Assembly: GCA_937993755.1 (NCBI GenBank)
Contig: CALKMA010000024.1
Span: 1 to 43,615 of the forward strand
Length of the DNA: 43,615 nucleotides
Origin: HGM13233 sp900762805
Lineage (GTDB): Bacteria > Bacillota > Clostridia > Oscillospirales > Ruminococcaceae
Direction of reading: 5' to 3'
Shown here: piece by piece, positions 8,416 to 17,164 of the stretch
Position numbering within the stretch: the first letter of the stretch is position 1
Layout of the letters: each line of letters starts with the position of its first letter
Made by a program: the position numbers and the translations under genes
Notes under the pieces: generated by a model
What the model was told of the DNA's origin: nothing
The model's input: only the letters and a program-made list of their open reading frames with translations
Database searches by the model: none

Positions 8416-10590
8416 TTACTTGCCGGCCGCCACGACGGTATTGACTGACAGCGTGTTCTGGTTGTACTTGTTCTTGCGGAACAGGAGGCAGAGCAGGCCG
8501 ATCAGCAGAGCGAAAGCAACGCCGGTCCAGACGGTAAAGCCGTTGCCCTGGATAAGCATACCGAGCTGATAGACAATGAGCGAGATCACATAGGCGAAGC
8601 CGCACATATAGCCGATAGCGGCGAACGTCCACTTCGGGTTATTCATCTCACGCTTGATGGCACCCATAGCAGCGAAGCAGGGGGCGCACAGCAGATTGAA
8701 GATCATGAAGCTGTAGGCCATCAGACCGGTGTAATCCTGCACGAGGAATTCCCAGATCTCCTCGGCGGCGTCGCTGACCTCGGCGATGCCATAGAGGACA
8801 CCGAAGGTGCTCAGCACGTTTTCCTTGGCGATGAGGCCGGTGAAGGTGGCCACGGCAGCCTTCCAGTTGCCAAAGCCGAGCGGCGCGAAGATGGGCGCCA
8901 CGAAGTTGCCGATGGCGGCGAGGATCGACGTATTGTTATCCTCGACCATGGCGAACTTGCCGTCAACAAAGCCGAAGCCCTGCAGGAACCACAGAATGAC
9001 CGAGGAAAGCAGGATGACGGTGCCGGCGCGCTTGATGAAGCTCCAGCCGCGCTCCCAGGTGGCGGCGAGAACGTTCCTGACGCTGGGCAGATGGTAGGCG
9101 GGCAGCTCCATAACAAAGGGAGCCGGATCGCCCGCGAACATACGGGTCTTTTTCAGGATGATGCCCGAAACGATGACGGCCAGAATGCCGATGAAGTAGG
9201 CCGAAGCGGCGACTATCCACGAATTGTTGAACAGAGCGCCGGCAAACATGGCGATGATGGGCATTTTCGCGCCGCAGGGCATGAAGCAGGTGGTCATGAT
9301 GGTCATACGGCGGTCGCGCTCATTCTCAATGGTACGCGAGGCCATAACGCCCGGAACGCCGCAGCCGGTGGCGATGAGCATCGGGATGAAGCTCTTGCCG
9401 GAGAGGCCGAGGCCGCGGAAGATACGGTCCATGATGAAGGCGACACGGGCCATATAGCCGACATCCTCAAGGATGGACAGCAGCAGGAAGAGCACCAGCA
9501 TCTGGGGCACAAAGCCGATGACGGCGCCGACGCCGGCCACAATGCCGTCAACCACAAGGCCGGTCAGCCACGGGGCGCAGTTGGCGTTTTCCATCAGCGT
9601 GCGCAGGCCGCCGCAGATCCATTCGCTGAACAGCGTCTCATTGGTCCACTCGGTCAGGAAATCGCCGACCGTCGTGATGGCAATGTAGTAAACGCCGGCC
9701 ATAACGGCAATGAAGATGGGCAGGGCCAGGATGCGGTTGGTCACAACGCGGTCGATGCGGTCGGAAAGCGACAGGCTGTGCTTCTCGGCGGCCTTGCTGA
9801 CCGACTGGGAGACCAGGCGGGTGATATAGGCGTAGCGCTGGTTGGTGATGATGCTTTCGGCGTCGTCATCCAGCTCGGCTTCGCAGTCGGCAATGTGCTG
9901 CTCGATGTGCGACATGGTGTCGGCATCCAGCTCAAGGTTCTTGACGATGCGCTCGTCGCGCTCAAACAGCTTGATGGCGTACCAGCGGAGCAGATTGGGC
10001 TCGACGTGGCTCTCGATGGATTCCTCAATGTGGGCAATGGCGTGCTCGACGCTGCCGGTAAAGACGTGCGGCAGCTCGCCGACCTTGTGCTTGCCGGCCA
10101 GGTCGATGGCGCGCTCGGCGGCAACCATGCCGCCCTCGCCCTTCAAGGCACTGATCTCAATGATGGGGCAGCCAAGAGCCTTTTCCAGCTTGGCAGGGTC
10201 GATCTTGTCACCGTGCTTGCGGACCAGATCCATCATGTTGACGGCAACGACCATCGGGATGCCCAGCTCCAGCAGCTGGGTGGTGAGGTAAAGGTTGCGC
10301 TCGATGTTGGTGCCGTCGATGATATTCAGAATAGCGTCAGGGCGGTCATTGACCAGATACTGACGGGCGACGACCTCCTCCAGCGTGTAGGGCGACAGCG
10401 AATAGATGCCCGGCAGGTCCTGGATGACGACCTCCTTGTGGCCCTTCAGAACGCCCTCCTTGCGCTCGACGGTGACGCCCGGCCAGTTGCCGACGTACTG
10501 ATTCGAGCCGGTAAGATCATTGAACAGCGTGGTCTTGCCGCAGTTGGGGTTACCCGCTAACGCAATGCGGATCTCCTTTTTCTTATCCAT
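8416..10590 (-). CDS. feoB: Ferrous iron transport protein B
   Basis: A 724-residue Fe2+ transporter with a cytoplasmic G domain and a polytopic membrane domain. GTPase motifs: G1 GNPNCGKT (13-20), G3 DLPG (58-61), G4 NMMD (118-121), with SALKGEG as G5. These are followed by the GDI helical domain and the two Gate regions, where ATGCGVPGVMASR and MPCGAKMPI carry the conserved cysteines. The C-terminus adds further membrane helices. The gene lies 18 bp downstream of feoA and is cotranscribed with two FeoA-like genes and the small Cys-rich protein. Regulation is most likely by iron through the divergent DtxR-family protein and the palindrome just downstream of the operon promoter. Confidence 0.97.
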   Translation of the reverse strand: MDKKKEIRIALAGNPNCGKTTLFNDLTGSNQYVGNWPGVTVERKEGVLKGHKEVVIQDLPGIYSLSPYTLEEVVARQYLVNDRPDAILNIIDGTNIERNLYLTTQLLELGIPMVVAVNMMDLVRKHGDKIDPAKLEKALGCPIIEISALKGEGGMVAAERAIDLAGKHKVGELPHVFTGSVEHAIAHIEESIESHVEPNLLRWYAIKLFERDERIVKNLELDADTMSHIEQHIADCEAELDDDAESIITNQRYAYITRLVSQSVSKAAEKHSLSLSDRIDRVVTNRILALPIFIAVMAGVYYIAITTVGDFLTEWTNETLFSEWICGGLRTLMENANCAPWLTGLVVDGIVAGVGAVIGFVPQMLVLFLLLSILEDVGYMARVAFIMDRIFRGLGLSGKSFIPMLIATGCGVPGVMASRTIENERDRRMTIMTTCFMPCGAKMPIIAMFAGALFNNSWIVAASAYFIGILAVIVSGIILKKTRMFAGDPAPFVMELPAYHLPSVRNVLAATWERGWSFIKRAGTVILLSSVILWFLQGFGFVDGKFAMVEDNNTSILAAIGNFVAPIFAPLGFGNWKAAVATFTGLIAKENVLSTFGVLYGIAEVSDAAEEIWEFLVQDYTGLMAYSFMIFNLLCAPCFAAMGAIKREMNNPKWTFAAIGYMCGFAYVISLIVYQLGMLIQGNGFTVWTGVAFALLIGLLCLLFRKNKYNQNTLSVNTVVAAGK

Positions 10591-10608
10591 AGCTTATGTG
10601 TTTCCTTT

Positions 10609-10875
10609 CTACTCCTTGGCGGGTGTGACGCTGCCAGTCTTCTCGACCTCGACCATCTCAGCATCGGCGCGGCGGATCGAAAGCTCATAGCCGCGCACAT
10701 TCAGCTCAACAGGATCCCCCAGCGGCGCGACCTTGCGCACCAGCAGCTCGGTGCCCTTGGTGAGCCCCATGTCCATGATCCGGCGCTTGACCGGACCGGT
10801 TCCGCAGAGACGCAGCACAACGGCGGTATCGCCGACGGCGAGGTCTCTCAGCGTGCCTTTTTCATGAATCTCCAT
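10609..10875 (-). CDS. feoA: FeoA-domain protein (second feoA of the operon)
   Basis: An 88-residue SH3-like FeoA protein. TLRDLAVGDTAVV, RRIMDMGLTKGTEL and GYELSIRRADA are the standard family segments. FeoA is a small cytoplasmic partner needed for FeoB function. This copy lies directly upstream of feoB and 15 bp downstream of the other FeoA-like gene. Its C-terminus is slightly extended (EKTGSVTPAKE). Start ATG at 10875 is preceded by GGAG nine bases upstream. Confidence 0.93.
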   Translation of the reverse strand: MEIHEKGTLRDLAVGDTAVVLRLCGTGPVKRRIMDMGLTKGTELLVRKVAPLGDPVELNVRGYELSIRRADAEMVEVEKTGSVTPAKE

Positions 10876-10890
10876 TCCTCTGTCTCCTTC

Positions 10891-11103
10891 TTATATCATA
10901 ATTCGGGCAGCCAGTGCCTTTGAGATCGCCACGCGGGAATCCTTGACGCCGATAATGAGGTTTCCGCCCATATCGGAAATGATACGGACCTGTTCACCAA
11001 CAACAAATCCCATTTCGGCAAGATGCGCGCGGACGTCATCCTTCCCGGTGATGCCGCGGATGTACGGGGCATCGCCAACCTTCGCAAAACTCAATGGCAG
11101 CAT
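10891..11103 (-). CDS. feoA: FeoA-domain protein (first gene of the operon)
   Basis: A 70-residue FeoA-like protein, shorter and diverged from the next gene (about the minimal SH3-like domain): RGITGKDDVRAHLAEMG, GEQVRIISDMGGNLI, DSRVAISKALAARIMI. I chose ATG 11103 because GAAAGGAG lies just upstream; an open extension to 11172 is arginine-rich and has no ribosome site. Tandem FeoA proteins before feoB are common in Clostridia, and the two are thought to act together on FeoB. The leader from the promoter (about 11221) to this start is about 118 nt and carries the DtxR-like palindrome at its 5' end. Confidence 0.9.
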   Translation of the reverse strand: MLPLSFAKVGDAPYIRGITGKDDVRAHLAEMGFVVGEQVRIISDMGGNLIIGVKDSRVAISKALAARIMI

Positions 11104-11200
11104 ATCTGCTCCTTTCGGGGTTTGCCGGCCACGGCGCCGGCGGCCTTCGGAGGAGCCGGCTCGCAGCACCACGGCCGGTGCGCACGAAACGATAATTCAT

Positions 11201-11220
11201 TGGTTAGCCTTCGCTAACCA
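11201..11220. promoter_or_regulatory. DtxR/IdeR-like palindromic operator at the feo transcription start
   Basis: A perfect inverted repeat TGGTTAGC-N4-GCTAACCA. It lies immediately downstream of the feo -10 box, where a bound repressor would block transcription. The GGTTAG/CTAACC half-sites are those of the established DtxR/IdeR iron box (core GGTTAG-CTAACC). Confidence 0.75.
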
Positions 11221-11227
11221 ATATACT

Positions 11228-11256
11228 ATTATAATGAGATGGCAGGGGATTGTCAA
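11228..11256 (-). promoter_or_regulatory. Consensus sigmaA promoter of the feo operon
   Basis: On the minus strand, perfect TTGACA (11256-11251), a 17-bp spacer and perfect TATAAT (11233-11228). So strong a promoter fits a regulon controlled by repression. Confidence 0.88.
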
Positions 11257-11303
11257 CCGTATTCCCCCTGTTTTCCCCGTTTTCGGCGTTTTGCAAAATT
11301 GGG

Positions 11304-11319
11304 GTTAGTGTTTGCTAAC
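11304..11319. promoter_or_regulatory. Second, weaker DtxR-like half-site pair
   Basis: GTTAGT-N4-GCTAAC has the same 16-nt geometry as the core of the first operator (GTTAGC-N4-GCTAAC), with one arm degenerate. It lies between the divergent feo and regulator promoters, suggesting autoregulation or cooperative binding. Confidence 0.5.
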
Positions 11320-11352
11320 TCCATTTGTGCAGTTTGCTCACCGTGCGCCTCC

Positions 11353-11381
11353 TTGAAAAATCGGGGAAAATGTGATATGCT
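11353..11381 (+). promoter_or_regulatory. SigmaA-type promoter of the DtxR-family gene
   Basis: TTGAAA (11353-11358), 17 bp, TATGCT (11376-11381), about 33 bp before the start codon. Confidence 0.75.
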
Positions 11382-11414
11382 GAAAACAGCACCCAATTGA
11401 AGGAGGTCTGCTGC

Positions 11415-11792
11415 ATGAAGATTCAGGAATCCGGCGAAATGTACCTTGAAACCATCCTGATCCTTTCCAAAAAAGGCGGCTCAGTCCGCGCCATCGACGT
11501 GGCCGACCAGATGGGCTATTCCAAGCCCAGCGTCAGCCGGGCGCTGGCGGTGCTGCGTGAGGCCGGCATGATCACAACGACCGACAGCGGCTCCCTGCTG
11601 CTGACCGAGCAGGGTCATGCGCGCGCCAGCAAAATATATGCCCGCCACACGGCGCTGACGACTTTTCTCATCGACCTTGGCGTCAGCCCCAAAACGGCAG
11701 AGGAGGACGCCTGCCGCATCGAGCATATCATCAGCGACGAGACCTATGAGGCCGTCTGCCGTCAGGTCGAGAAGCTGGAGAATAACGGCTGA
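11415..11792 (+). CDS. DtxR-family iron-dependent transcriptional regulator
   Basis: A 125-residue winged-helix repressor: HTH at about 25-50 (AIDVADQMGYSKPSVSRAL), a wing, then a dimerisation/metal domain. There is no C-terminal SH3 domain, as in MntR. Probable metal ligands are Glu8, His78, Cys100, Glu103 and His104 (ACRIEH). Having Cys at 100 resembles DtxR/IdeR (Cys102-Glu105-His106) rather than MntR, which has Glu there. This favours Fe2+ over Mn2+ as the effector; that is inference. ATG 11415 is chosen because AGGAGG lies eight bases upstream. The gene is divergent from feoAAB across two palindromes that fit its family's operators, so it very probably controls the feo operon and perhaps itself. 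Confidence 0.9.
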   Translation: MKIQESGEMYLETILILSKKGGSVRAIDVADQMGYSKPSVSRALAVLREAGMITTTDSGSLLLTEQGHARASKIYARHTALTTFLIDLGVSPKTAEEDACRIEHIISDETYEAVCRQVEKLENNG

Positions 11793-11822
11793 CAGCCGGC
11801 ACCCCCGCCGCAAAAGCATCAG

Positions 11823-11855
11823 AAAAGCCCGACTATTGCCGGGCTTTTTGTTTTG
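11823..11855 (+). terminator. Terminator of the DtxR-family gene
   Basis: AAAAGCCCG pairs with CGGGCTTTTT around a short loop, followed by GTTTTG; it lies 30 bp after the stop. Confidence 0.8.
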
Positions 11856-12113
11856 TCTTTGTCCCGTCCGCGCCGACCGGACGGGTCAGTTTTTTTCGGC
11901 TGTCGGCGGCCATATGGAGCAGTTTTCCGGCGCGACCCCTTCGGGCCGCGCCTTTTTCAGCGGCAACGGCAGCGGACCGCCCGCTGCCGTTCTGTAAGCA
12001 AAGCATCCGGCGCCATGAGCTGCCGGCGCGTTGGCAGCCCAAGCAAAACAGTTACACACCCCACATTTTACATCTTCATAATTATCGCTTAGTTAGCTTG
12101 TCCCACATATTCG

Positions 12114-12230
12114 GGGGTATAGCTCAGCTGGGAGGGCGAAGCGGCGCCGCCCGCTTTCAAGGCGGGCGGACGGGACAGGCCGGAGCGGGACAGCGGCGGG
12201 CGGGCTCAAATCACGGGTACAACGGAAAGC
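12114..12230 (+). other. tRNA-like 5' fragment (Ala-type D-arm) with an 8-bp hairpin
   Basis: Starting near 12114, GGGGGTATAGCTCAGCTGGG is what I know as the first 20 bases of clostridial tRNA-Ala, and the D-stem GCTC/GGGC can still form. The rest does not make a tRNA: no matching TACCCCC acceptor strand or CCA occurs at the right distance. The next strong hairpin (12147-12169) is an 8-bp stem closing a 7-nt loop TTTCAAG. A weak T-loop-like GCTCAAATC follows at about 12208. I read it as a decayed or chimeric tRNA relic. An unusual structured RNA cannot be excluded, though a selenocysteine tRNA looks unlikely. The upstream gap (11856-12113) shows nothing else supportable. Confidence 0.35.
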
Positions 12231-12233
12231 CGC

Positions 12234-12944
<711 letters not shown>

Positions 12945-12946
12945 GC

Positions 12947-13786
12947 TCACGCCTCCTCTCTGCGGCCGAGATAGGCCTCAATGACGGCGGGGTCGTTCTG
13001 TATTTCCTCGGCCGTGCCCTTGGCGATGATGCGCCCGAAGTTGAGCACGCCGATGCCCTCGCAGATGCCCATGACCAGCTTCATGTCATGCTCGATGAGC
13101 AGGATGGCGATGCCGAAGCGGTCGCGGATTGACACGATGGTCTCCATCAGCTCGGCCGTCTCCGATTCGTTCATGCCGGCGGCCGGCTCGTCGAGCAGCA
13201 GCAGCTTGGGGCCGGTGCCGAGAGCGCGCACGATCTCCAGCCGGCGCTGCGCGCCGTAGGGCAGCGAGCCGGCCTTGGTGTCCGCCAGCTTTTCCATGCC
13301 GAAGATCGACAGCAGCTCCATCGCCCGCTCGTGCGCCTCGCGCTCCTGCCTCCAATAGCGCGGCAGACGCAGCACGGCCTCCAGCGCCGTGTAATTCATA
13401 TGGCTGTGCAGACCGATCTTGACGTTGTCCTCCACCGAGAGCTCGGAAAAGAGACGGATGTTCTGAAAGGTACGCGCCACGCCGAGACGGCTGACGGCCA
13501 CGGTGTTCATCGAATGGATGTCGATGCCGTCGATCAGGATGCTGCCGCGCGTCGGCTGATAGACCTTGGTCAGCAGGTTGAACACGGTAGTCTTGCCGGC
13601 GCCGTTGGGGCCGATGAGGCCGGCGATCTCGGTGCGGCCGATGGTGATGGTGAAATCCTCCAGCGCCGTGAGGCCGCCGAACCCGATGGAAAGGTTGCGC
13701 GCCTCCAGGATGGGCGGCCTGTCGGCGTCGCGCGCCGGCAGCAGCGAGTGGGCCGGAAAGGGCACCAGCTTTTTATTGTCGTTCAT
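12947..13786 (-). CDS. livG: Branched-chain amino-acid ABC transporter ATPase LivG
   Basis: The second ATPase subunit, 279 residues. An N-terminal extension (MNDNKKLVPFPAHSLLPARD) precedes the ABC domain: Walker A GPNGAGKTT, signature-like LPYGAQRRLEI in place of LSGGQ (as is usual in LivG), Walker B LLLLDEPAAGMN, and LIEHDMKLVMGI. Start ATG 13786 has AGGAGG eight bases upstream. The ATG overlaps the livM stop (ATGA), indicating coupled translation. Confidence 0.95.
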   Translation of the reverse strand: MNDNKKLVPFPAHSLLPARDADRPPILEARNLSIGFGGLTALEDFTITIGRTEIAGLIGPNGAGKTTVFNLLTKVYQPTRGSILIDGIDIHSMNTVAVSRLGVARTFQNIRLFSELSVEDNVKIGLHSHMNYTALEAVLRLPRYWRQEREAHERAMELLSIFGMEKLADTKAGSLPYGAQRRLEIVRALGTGPKLLLLDEPAAGMNESETAELMETIVSIRDRFGIAILLIEHDMKLVMGICEGIGVLNFGRIIAKGTAEEIQNDPAVIEAYLGRREEA

Positions 13787-14862
13787 GGGCGATCCTCCTC
13801 CCGTTTTCCGGGCCGGACACGCTCCCGCAGCGTGTGCAGCGCCCGGCTGTTGGTGGCCAGCATGACCACGATGAGCACCACAGCATAGATGAGCATCCGG
13901 TAATCCTCCAGCTGGCGCAGCGCCTCCGGCAGGATGGTCAGCACCACGGCCGACAGGATGGAGCCCCACATACAGCCGAGCCCGCCCAGCACCACAAAGA
14001 CCAGCACTAAGATCGACTGGTTGAAGCTGAACTTGCTGGCCGACAGGCTTGAAAAATTCAGCCCGTAGAGCGCGCCGGCGCTGCCGGCCAGCGCCGCCGA
14101 CAGCACAAAGGCCATCAGCTTGTACCTGACGGGCGACACGCCCAGCGATTCGGCGGCGATGCGGTTGTCGCGCACCGCCATGATGGCGCGGCCCGCCCGG
14201 CTGCGGATGAGATTGAGGATGATAAACAGCGTCACCATGATGAGTAAAAAGCCGGCCGTGAAGCTGGCGATGGTCTCGGTATCGACGGCTCCCTGCGCGC
14301 CCTTGATGATGACGCGCCCGCTTTCGGACAGGCCGAGATCGGCGGCCTGCCGGTCGCCCTTGGCGTTGAACAGCACGTGCAGCCCCCTCTCGTCGATACC
14401 GACCAGCAGGCAGCCGATCAGCTCCTTGAGGATCTCGCCGAAGGCAAGGGTGACGATGGCCAGATAGTCGCCGTGCAGCCGCAGCACGGGGATGCCGACG
14501 ACAAAGCCGGCGGCCGCGGCGGCCAGCGCGCCGGCCAGCAGCGCCAGCGCCAGCCGCAGCGGCACCGAGGCGGCTGCGTCCGCCAATTGTGCCGACACGA
14601 CGATGCCGGTAAAGGCCCCAACGCTCATAAAGCCGGCGTGGCCGAGGCTCAGCTCGCCGAGGATGCCGACCGTCAGATTGAGCGACAGCGCCATCACGAC
14701 ATAGCAGCAGATGGGCACCAGCTGCCCCGCCAGCGAGCGCGAGACAAGCCCGCCCGCCTGCAGGATCATCATGACGGCATAGGCCAGCGTGACGCCGGCA
14801 TAGGTGGCAAAATCAACGCGGGCAGCCCGCGAAGGGCCGCGTTTTTTCAACCTTTTATCCAT
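13783..14862 (-). CDS. livM: Branched-chain amino-acid ABC transporter permease LivM
   Basis: An integral membrane permease of 359 residues with multiple hydrophobic helices. Family segments are visible: LSLNLTVGILGELSLGHAGFMSVGA, VVGIPVLRLHGDYLAIVTLAFGEI (EAA-like coupling loop) and VFVVLGGLGCMWGSI. The N-terminus is basic (MDKRLKKRGPSRAAR) and the C-terminus is charged. Its stop overlaps livG by four bases. It starts 12 bp after livH, with AAGGGGGG upstream. Confidence 0.94.
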   Translation of the reverse strand: MDKRLKKRGPSRAARVDFATYAGVTLAYAVMMILQAGGLVSRSLAGQLVPICCYVVMALSLNLTVGILGELSLGHAGFMSVGAFTGIVVSAQLADAAASVPLRLALALLAGALAAAAAGFVVGIPVLRLHGDYLAIVTLAFGEILKELIGCLLVGIDERGLHVLFNAKGDRQAADLGLSESGRVIIKGAQGAVDTETIASFTAGFLLIMVTLFIILNLIRSRAGRAIMAVRDNRIAAESLGVSPVRYKLMAFVLSAALAGSAGALYGLNFSSLSASKFSFNQSILVLVFVVLGGLGCMWGSILSAVVLTILPEALRQLEDYRMLIYAVVLIVVMLATNSRALHTLRERVRPGKREEDRP

Positions 14863-14874
14863 AGCTTGCCCCCC

Positions 14875-15753
14875 TTATACCTTTTCGGACTGCCGGCGCC
14901 CCAGCAGGCCGGTCGGCCTGACCAGTAGCACGACGATAAGCACGCCGAACACCACCGAATTGGCGAGCTGGGTCGAGATATAGGCCTTGGCCAGCGATTC
15001 GATGATGCCCAGCAGGATGCCGCCCAGAAAGGCGCCGGGGATCGAGCCGATGCCGCCGAAAACAGCGGCTGTGAAGGCCTTGATGCCGGGCATGGAGCCG
15101 GTGGTGGGCATGAGCGCCATGTAGGACGAGCAGAGCAGCACGCCGGCGATGGCCGCCAGCGCCGAGCCGATGGCGAAGGTGCAGGAGATGGTGCTGTTGA
15201 CGTTGATGCCCATGAGCCGGGCGGCGCCGCGGTCCTCCGAGCAGGCGCGCATGGCCTTGCCGAGACGGCTGCGGTCGATAAACAGCGTCAGCGACACCAT
15301 GATGACGACGCAGAAGGCCATTGTAACGAGCGAGATGACCGGCACCGACAGCCGCCCGTCAAACAGGCTGATGCTGCCCCGCACCACCGGCTGATAGCTG
15401 CGCGGGCTGGTGCCCCAGATGAGCTGCACAGCGTTCTGCAGGAAATAGCTGACGCCGATGGCCGTGATGAGCACGGCCATCGACGGCGCGCCGCGCAGCG
15501 GCTTGTAGGCCAGCTTTTCGATGAGCACGCCGAGAGCGGTGCAGACGGCGGCGGCCGCCGGCATGGCCAGATACCACGGCAGGCCGAGCGTGTTCATGGC
15601 AAGCAGCGAGATATAGCCGCCCACCATGATGACGTCGCCGTGCGCGAAATTGAGCATCTTGGCAATGCCGTAGACCATCGTGTAGCCCAGCGCGATGATG
15701 GCATAGACGCTGCCGAGGCTGACGCCGCTGATGAGATAGTTGAGAAATTCCAT
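14875..15753 (-). CDS. livH: Branched-chain amino-acid ABC transporter permease LivH
   Basis: A membrane permease of 292 residues beginning MEFLNYLISGVSLGSVYAI, as is typical of LivH. Other family segments are GYTMVYGIAKMLNFAHGD, MRACSEDRGAARLMGI (cytoplasmic coupling loop) and KAFTAAVFGGIGSIPGA. The ribosome site is weak (GGGGCAAC before ATG 15753). The 147-bp gap to the binding-protein gene carries hairpins, so livHMGF expression may be lower than that of the binding protein, as is common in ABC operons. Confidence 0.94.
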   Translation of the reverse strand: MEFLNYLISGVSLGSVYAIIALGYTMVYGIAKMLNFAHGDVIMVGGYISLLAMNTLGLPWYLAMPAAAAVCTALGVLIEKLAYKPLRGAPSMAVLITAIGVSYFLQNAVQLIWGTSPRSYQPVVRGSISLFDGRLSVPVISLVTMAFCVVIMVSLTLFIDRSRLGKAMRACSEDRGAARLMGINVNSTISCTFAIGSALAAIAGVLLCSSYMALMPTTGSMPGIKAFTAAVFGGIGSIPGAFLGGILLGIIESLAKAYISTQLANSVVFGVLIVVLLVRPTGLLGRRQSEKV

Positions 15754-15850
15754 GTTGCCCCATATTCCGAAAAGCGGCCGCGCCGGAGCGGGGCCGCCCC
15801 TCTTTTCTGCTTTTCTGCGCCGCCCCGAACGGGACGGCGGGTGGGGCGGG

Positions 15851-15870
15851 GGCCGGCCTCACGGCCGGCC
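15851..15870. repeat. Hairpin between binding-protein gene and livH
   Basis: GGCCGGCC (15851-15858), 4-nt loop, GGCCGGCC (15863-15870). There is no T-run in either direction. It is likely an mRNA stabiliser or partial attenuator in the liv operon; the rest of this gap is unannotated GC-rich sequence. Confidence 0.45.
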
Positions 15871-15900
15871 TCCGCTGAAACGGGCGACTGTCCGCAGGCG

Positions 15901-17046
15901 TTACGCCGAAACGTACACGCCGCCGCGGATAACAACGGCAAACGGCTGCTTGCTGACCTCGCCGGCGGCGTTCCAGCGCATATCGCTGCCGGTCAGGCCG
16001 GTGTATGAAATCTCGGTCATGGCCGCCATGAGCCTCTCGCACATATCGGCGGCCTTCATATCGGGGGTGCAGCCGGCCTTTTCGATGGCGGCCTTGGCGA
16101 TATAAACGGCGTCATAGCCGTCGGCGGCGAACTGGTTGGGCGTGTCGCCGTAGGCCTCCTGATAGGCCTTGACAAAGGCGGCCGTCTTTTCGTCCTGCGC
16201 GTCGGCGGCAAACGGGGTCAGCAGCATCAGCCCCTCGGCCAGCTGAGTGTCAAAGCCCGCAAGTCCGAGGATGCCGTCCATCCCGTCAACGCCGAAGAAG
16301 GTGGGGTGATAGCCGTCGCGGTCGGCCTGCGTGAGAATGACCGAGGCAGGGGTGTAGTAGATGGGCAGGAACACAAGGTCGGCGCCAGCCGCTCTGGCCG
16401 CTGTCAGCTGCACCGAGAAATCGGTGTCGGTATCGGCGGTAAAGGTGCCCTCATAGACGACCTTCAGCCCGACCTCCCGGCCGGTCGCCACGAAATTGTC
16501 GCGCACGCCCTGCGAATAGCTGTCGTCGTTGCGGTAGATAATGGCGATGCTGCAGTCGGGCATATGGGCGCTGATGTAATTGGCCGCGCCGGAGCCCTGA
16601 TCGAGGTCGGAAAAGCAGACCTGGAACACATTGTCGCGGCCGGCCGTGACGTCGGGCGAGGAGGCCGACGGCGTCAGCATAAAGGTGCGGTCCTTATAGG
16701 CCAGCGCGCCGACCGACAGCGCCGGGTCGGTGGTGACGGTGCCCAGCAGCAGCTGCATCCCGTCATCCATCAGCTTGTTGTAGGCGTTGACCGATGATTC
16801 GGCATCGCCGGCGTCGTCCGCGAAGCTCAGCGTGACGGGGGTGCCGTTAATGCCGCCGGCCTCGTTGATCTCGGCGACGGCGATCTCCATGCCGTGCCTG
16901 ACCGATTCGCCGTAGATGGCGTTTTTGCCGGTCAGCGGGCCGATGCCGCCGAAGCGGAAGCTGTCGCTCTGGGGCGCCTGCCCGCAGCCGGCCAGACAGC
17001 CGAGTAGCAGCGCCAATACGGCCGCCATGGTTGCAAATCTTTTCAT
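15901..17046 (-). CDS. Branched-chain amino-acid ABC transporter substrate-binding lipoprotein
   Basis: The extracellular receptor of the liv system, 381 residues. A signal peptide ends in lipobox LAGC with Cys21, followed by a periplasmic-binding-protein type I fold of the LivJ/LivK class: IGPLTGKNAIYGESVRHGME, LGTVTTDPALSVG, FMLTPSASSPDVT, FAADGYDAVYIAKAAIEKAG. Start ATG 17046 has AAGGAG upstream. The specificity (Leu/Ile/Val or another amide or aromatic compound) cannot be fixed from sequence. It is the first of five transporter genes. Upstream lie a terminator hairpin and a small membrane-protein gene, and I see no promoter of its own. Confidence 0.93.
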   Translation of the reverse strand: MKRFATMAAVLALLLGCLAGCGQAPQSDSFRFGGIGPLTGKNAIYGESVRHGMEIAVAEINEAGGINGTPVTLSFADDAGDAESSVNAYNKLMDDGMQLLLGTVTTDPALSVGALAYKDRTFMLTPSASSPDVTAGRDNVFQVCFSDLDQGSGAANYISAHMPDCSIAIIYRNDDSYSQGVRDNFVATGREVGLKVVYEGTFTADTDTDFSVQLTAARAAGADLVFLPIYYTPASVILTQADRDGYHPTFFGVDGMDGILGLAGFDTQLAEGLMLLTPFAADAQDEKTAAFVKAYQEAYGDTPNQFAADGYDAVYIAKAAIEKAGCTPDMKAADMCERLMAAMTEISYTGLTGSDMRWNAAGEVSKQPFAVVIRGGVYVSA

Positions 17047-17083
17047 TTCCTTTTTCTCCTTGCTTGCTTCAAAAAATGTTTGC

Positions 17084-17131
17084 TTTTATATAAAAAGCAG
17101 GGCGGCTCCGGTTCAAGCGGAGCCGCCCTGC
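17084..17131 (-). terminator. Strong hairpin terminator between the small ORF and the liv operon
   Basis: A perfect 14-bp stem (17097-17110 with 17118-17131) and 7-nt loop, followed on the minus strand by TTTTTATATAAAA. It lies 51 bp upstream of the binding-protein start, so it is either the end of the small gene's transcript or an attenuator for liv. Confidence 0.8.
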
Positions 17132-17164
17132 CATTTACAGCCTTGTTGGGTGACCTGTTCGCTT

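Noticed and set aside
11104..11172. N-terminal extension of the first FeoA-like protein
   Set aside because: Arg-rich, no ribosome site; ATG 11103 has GAAAGGAG and gives a standard FeoA length.
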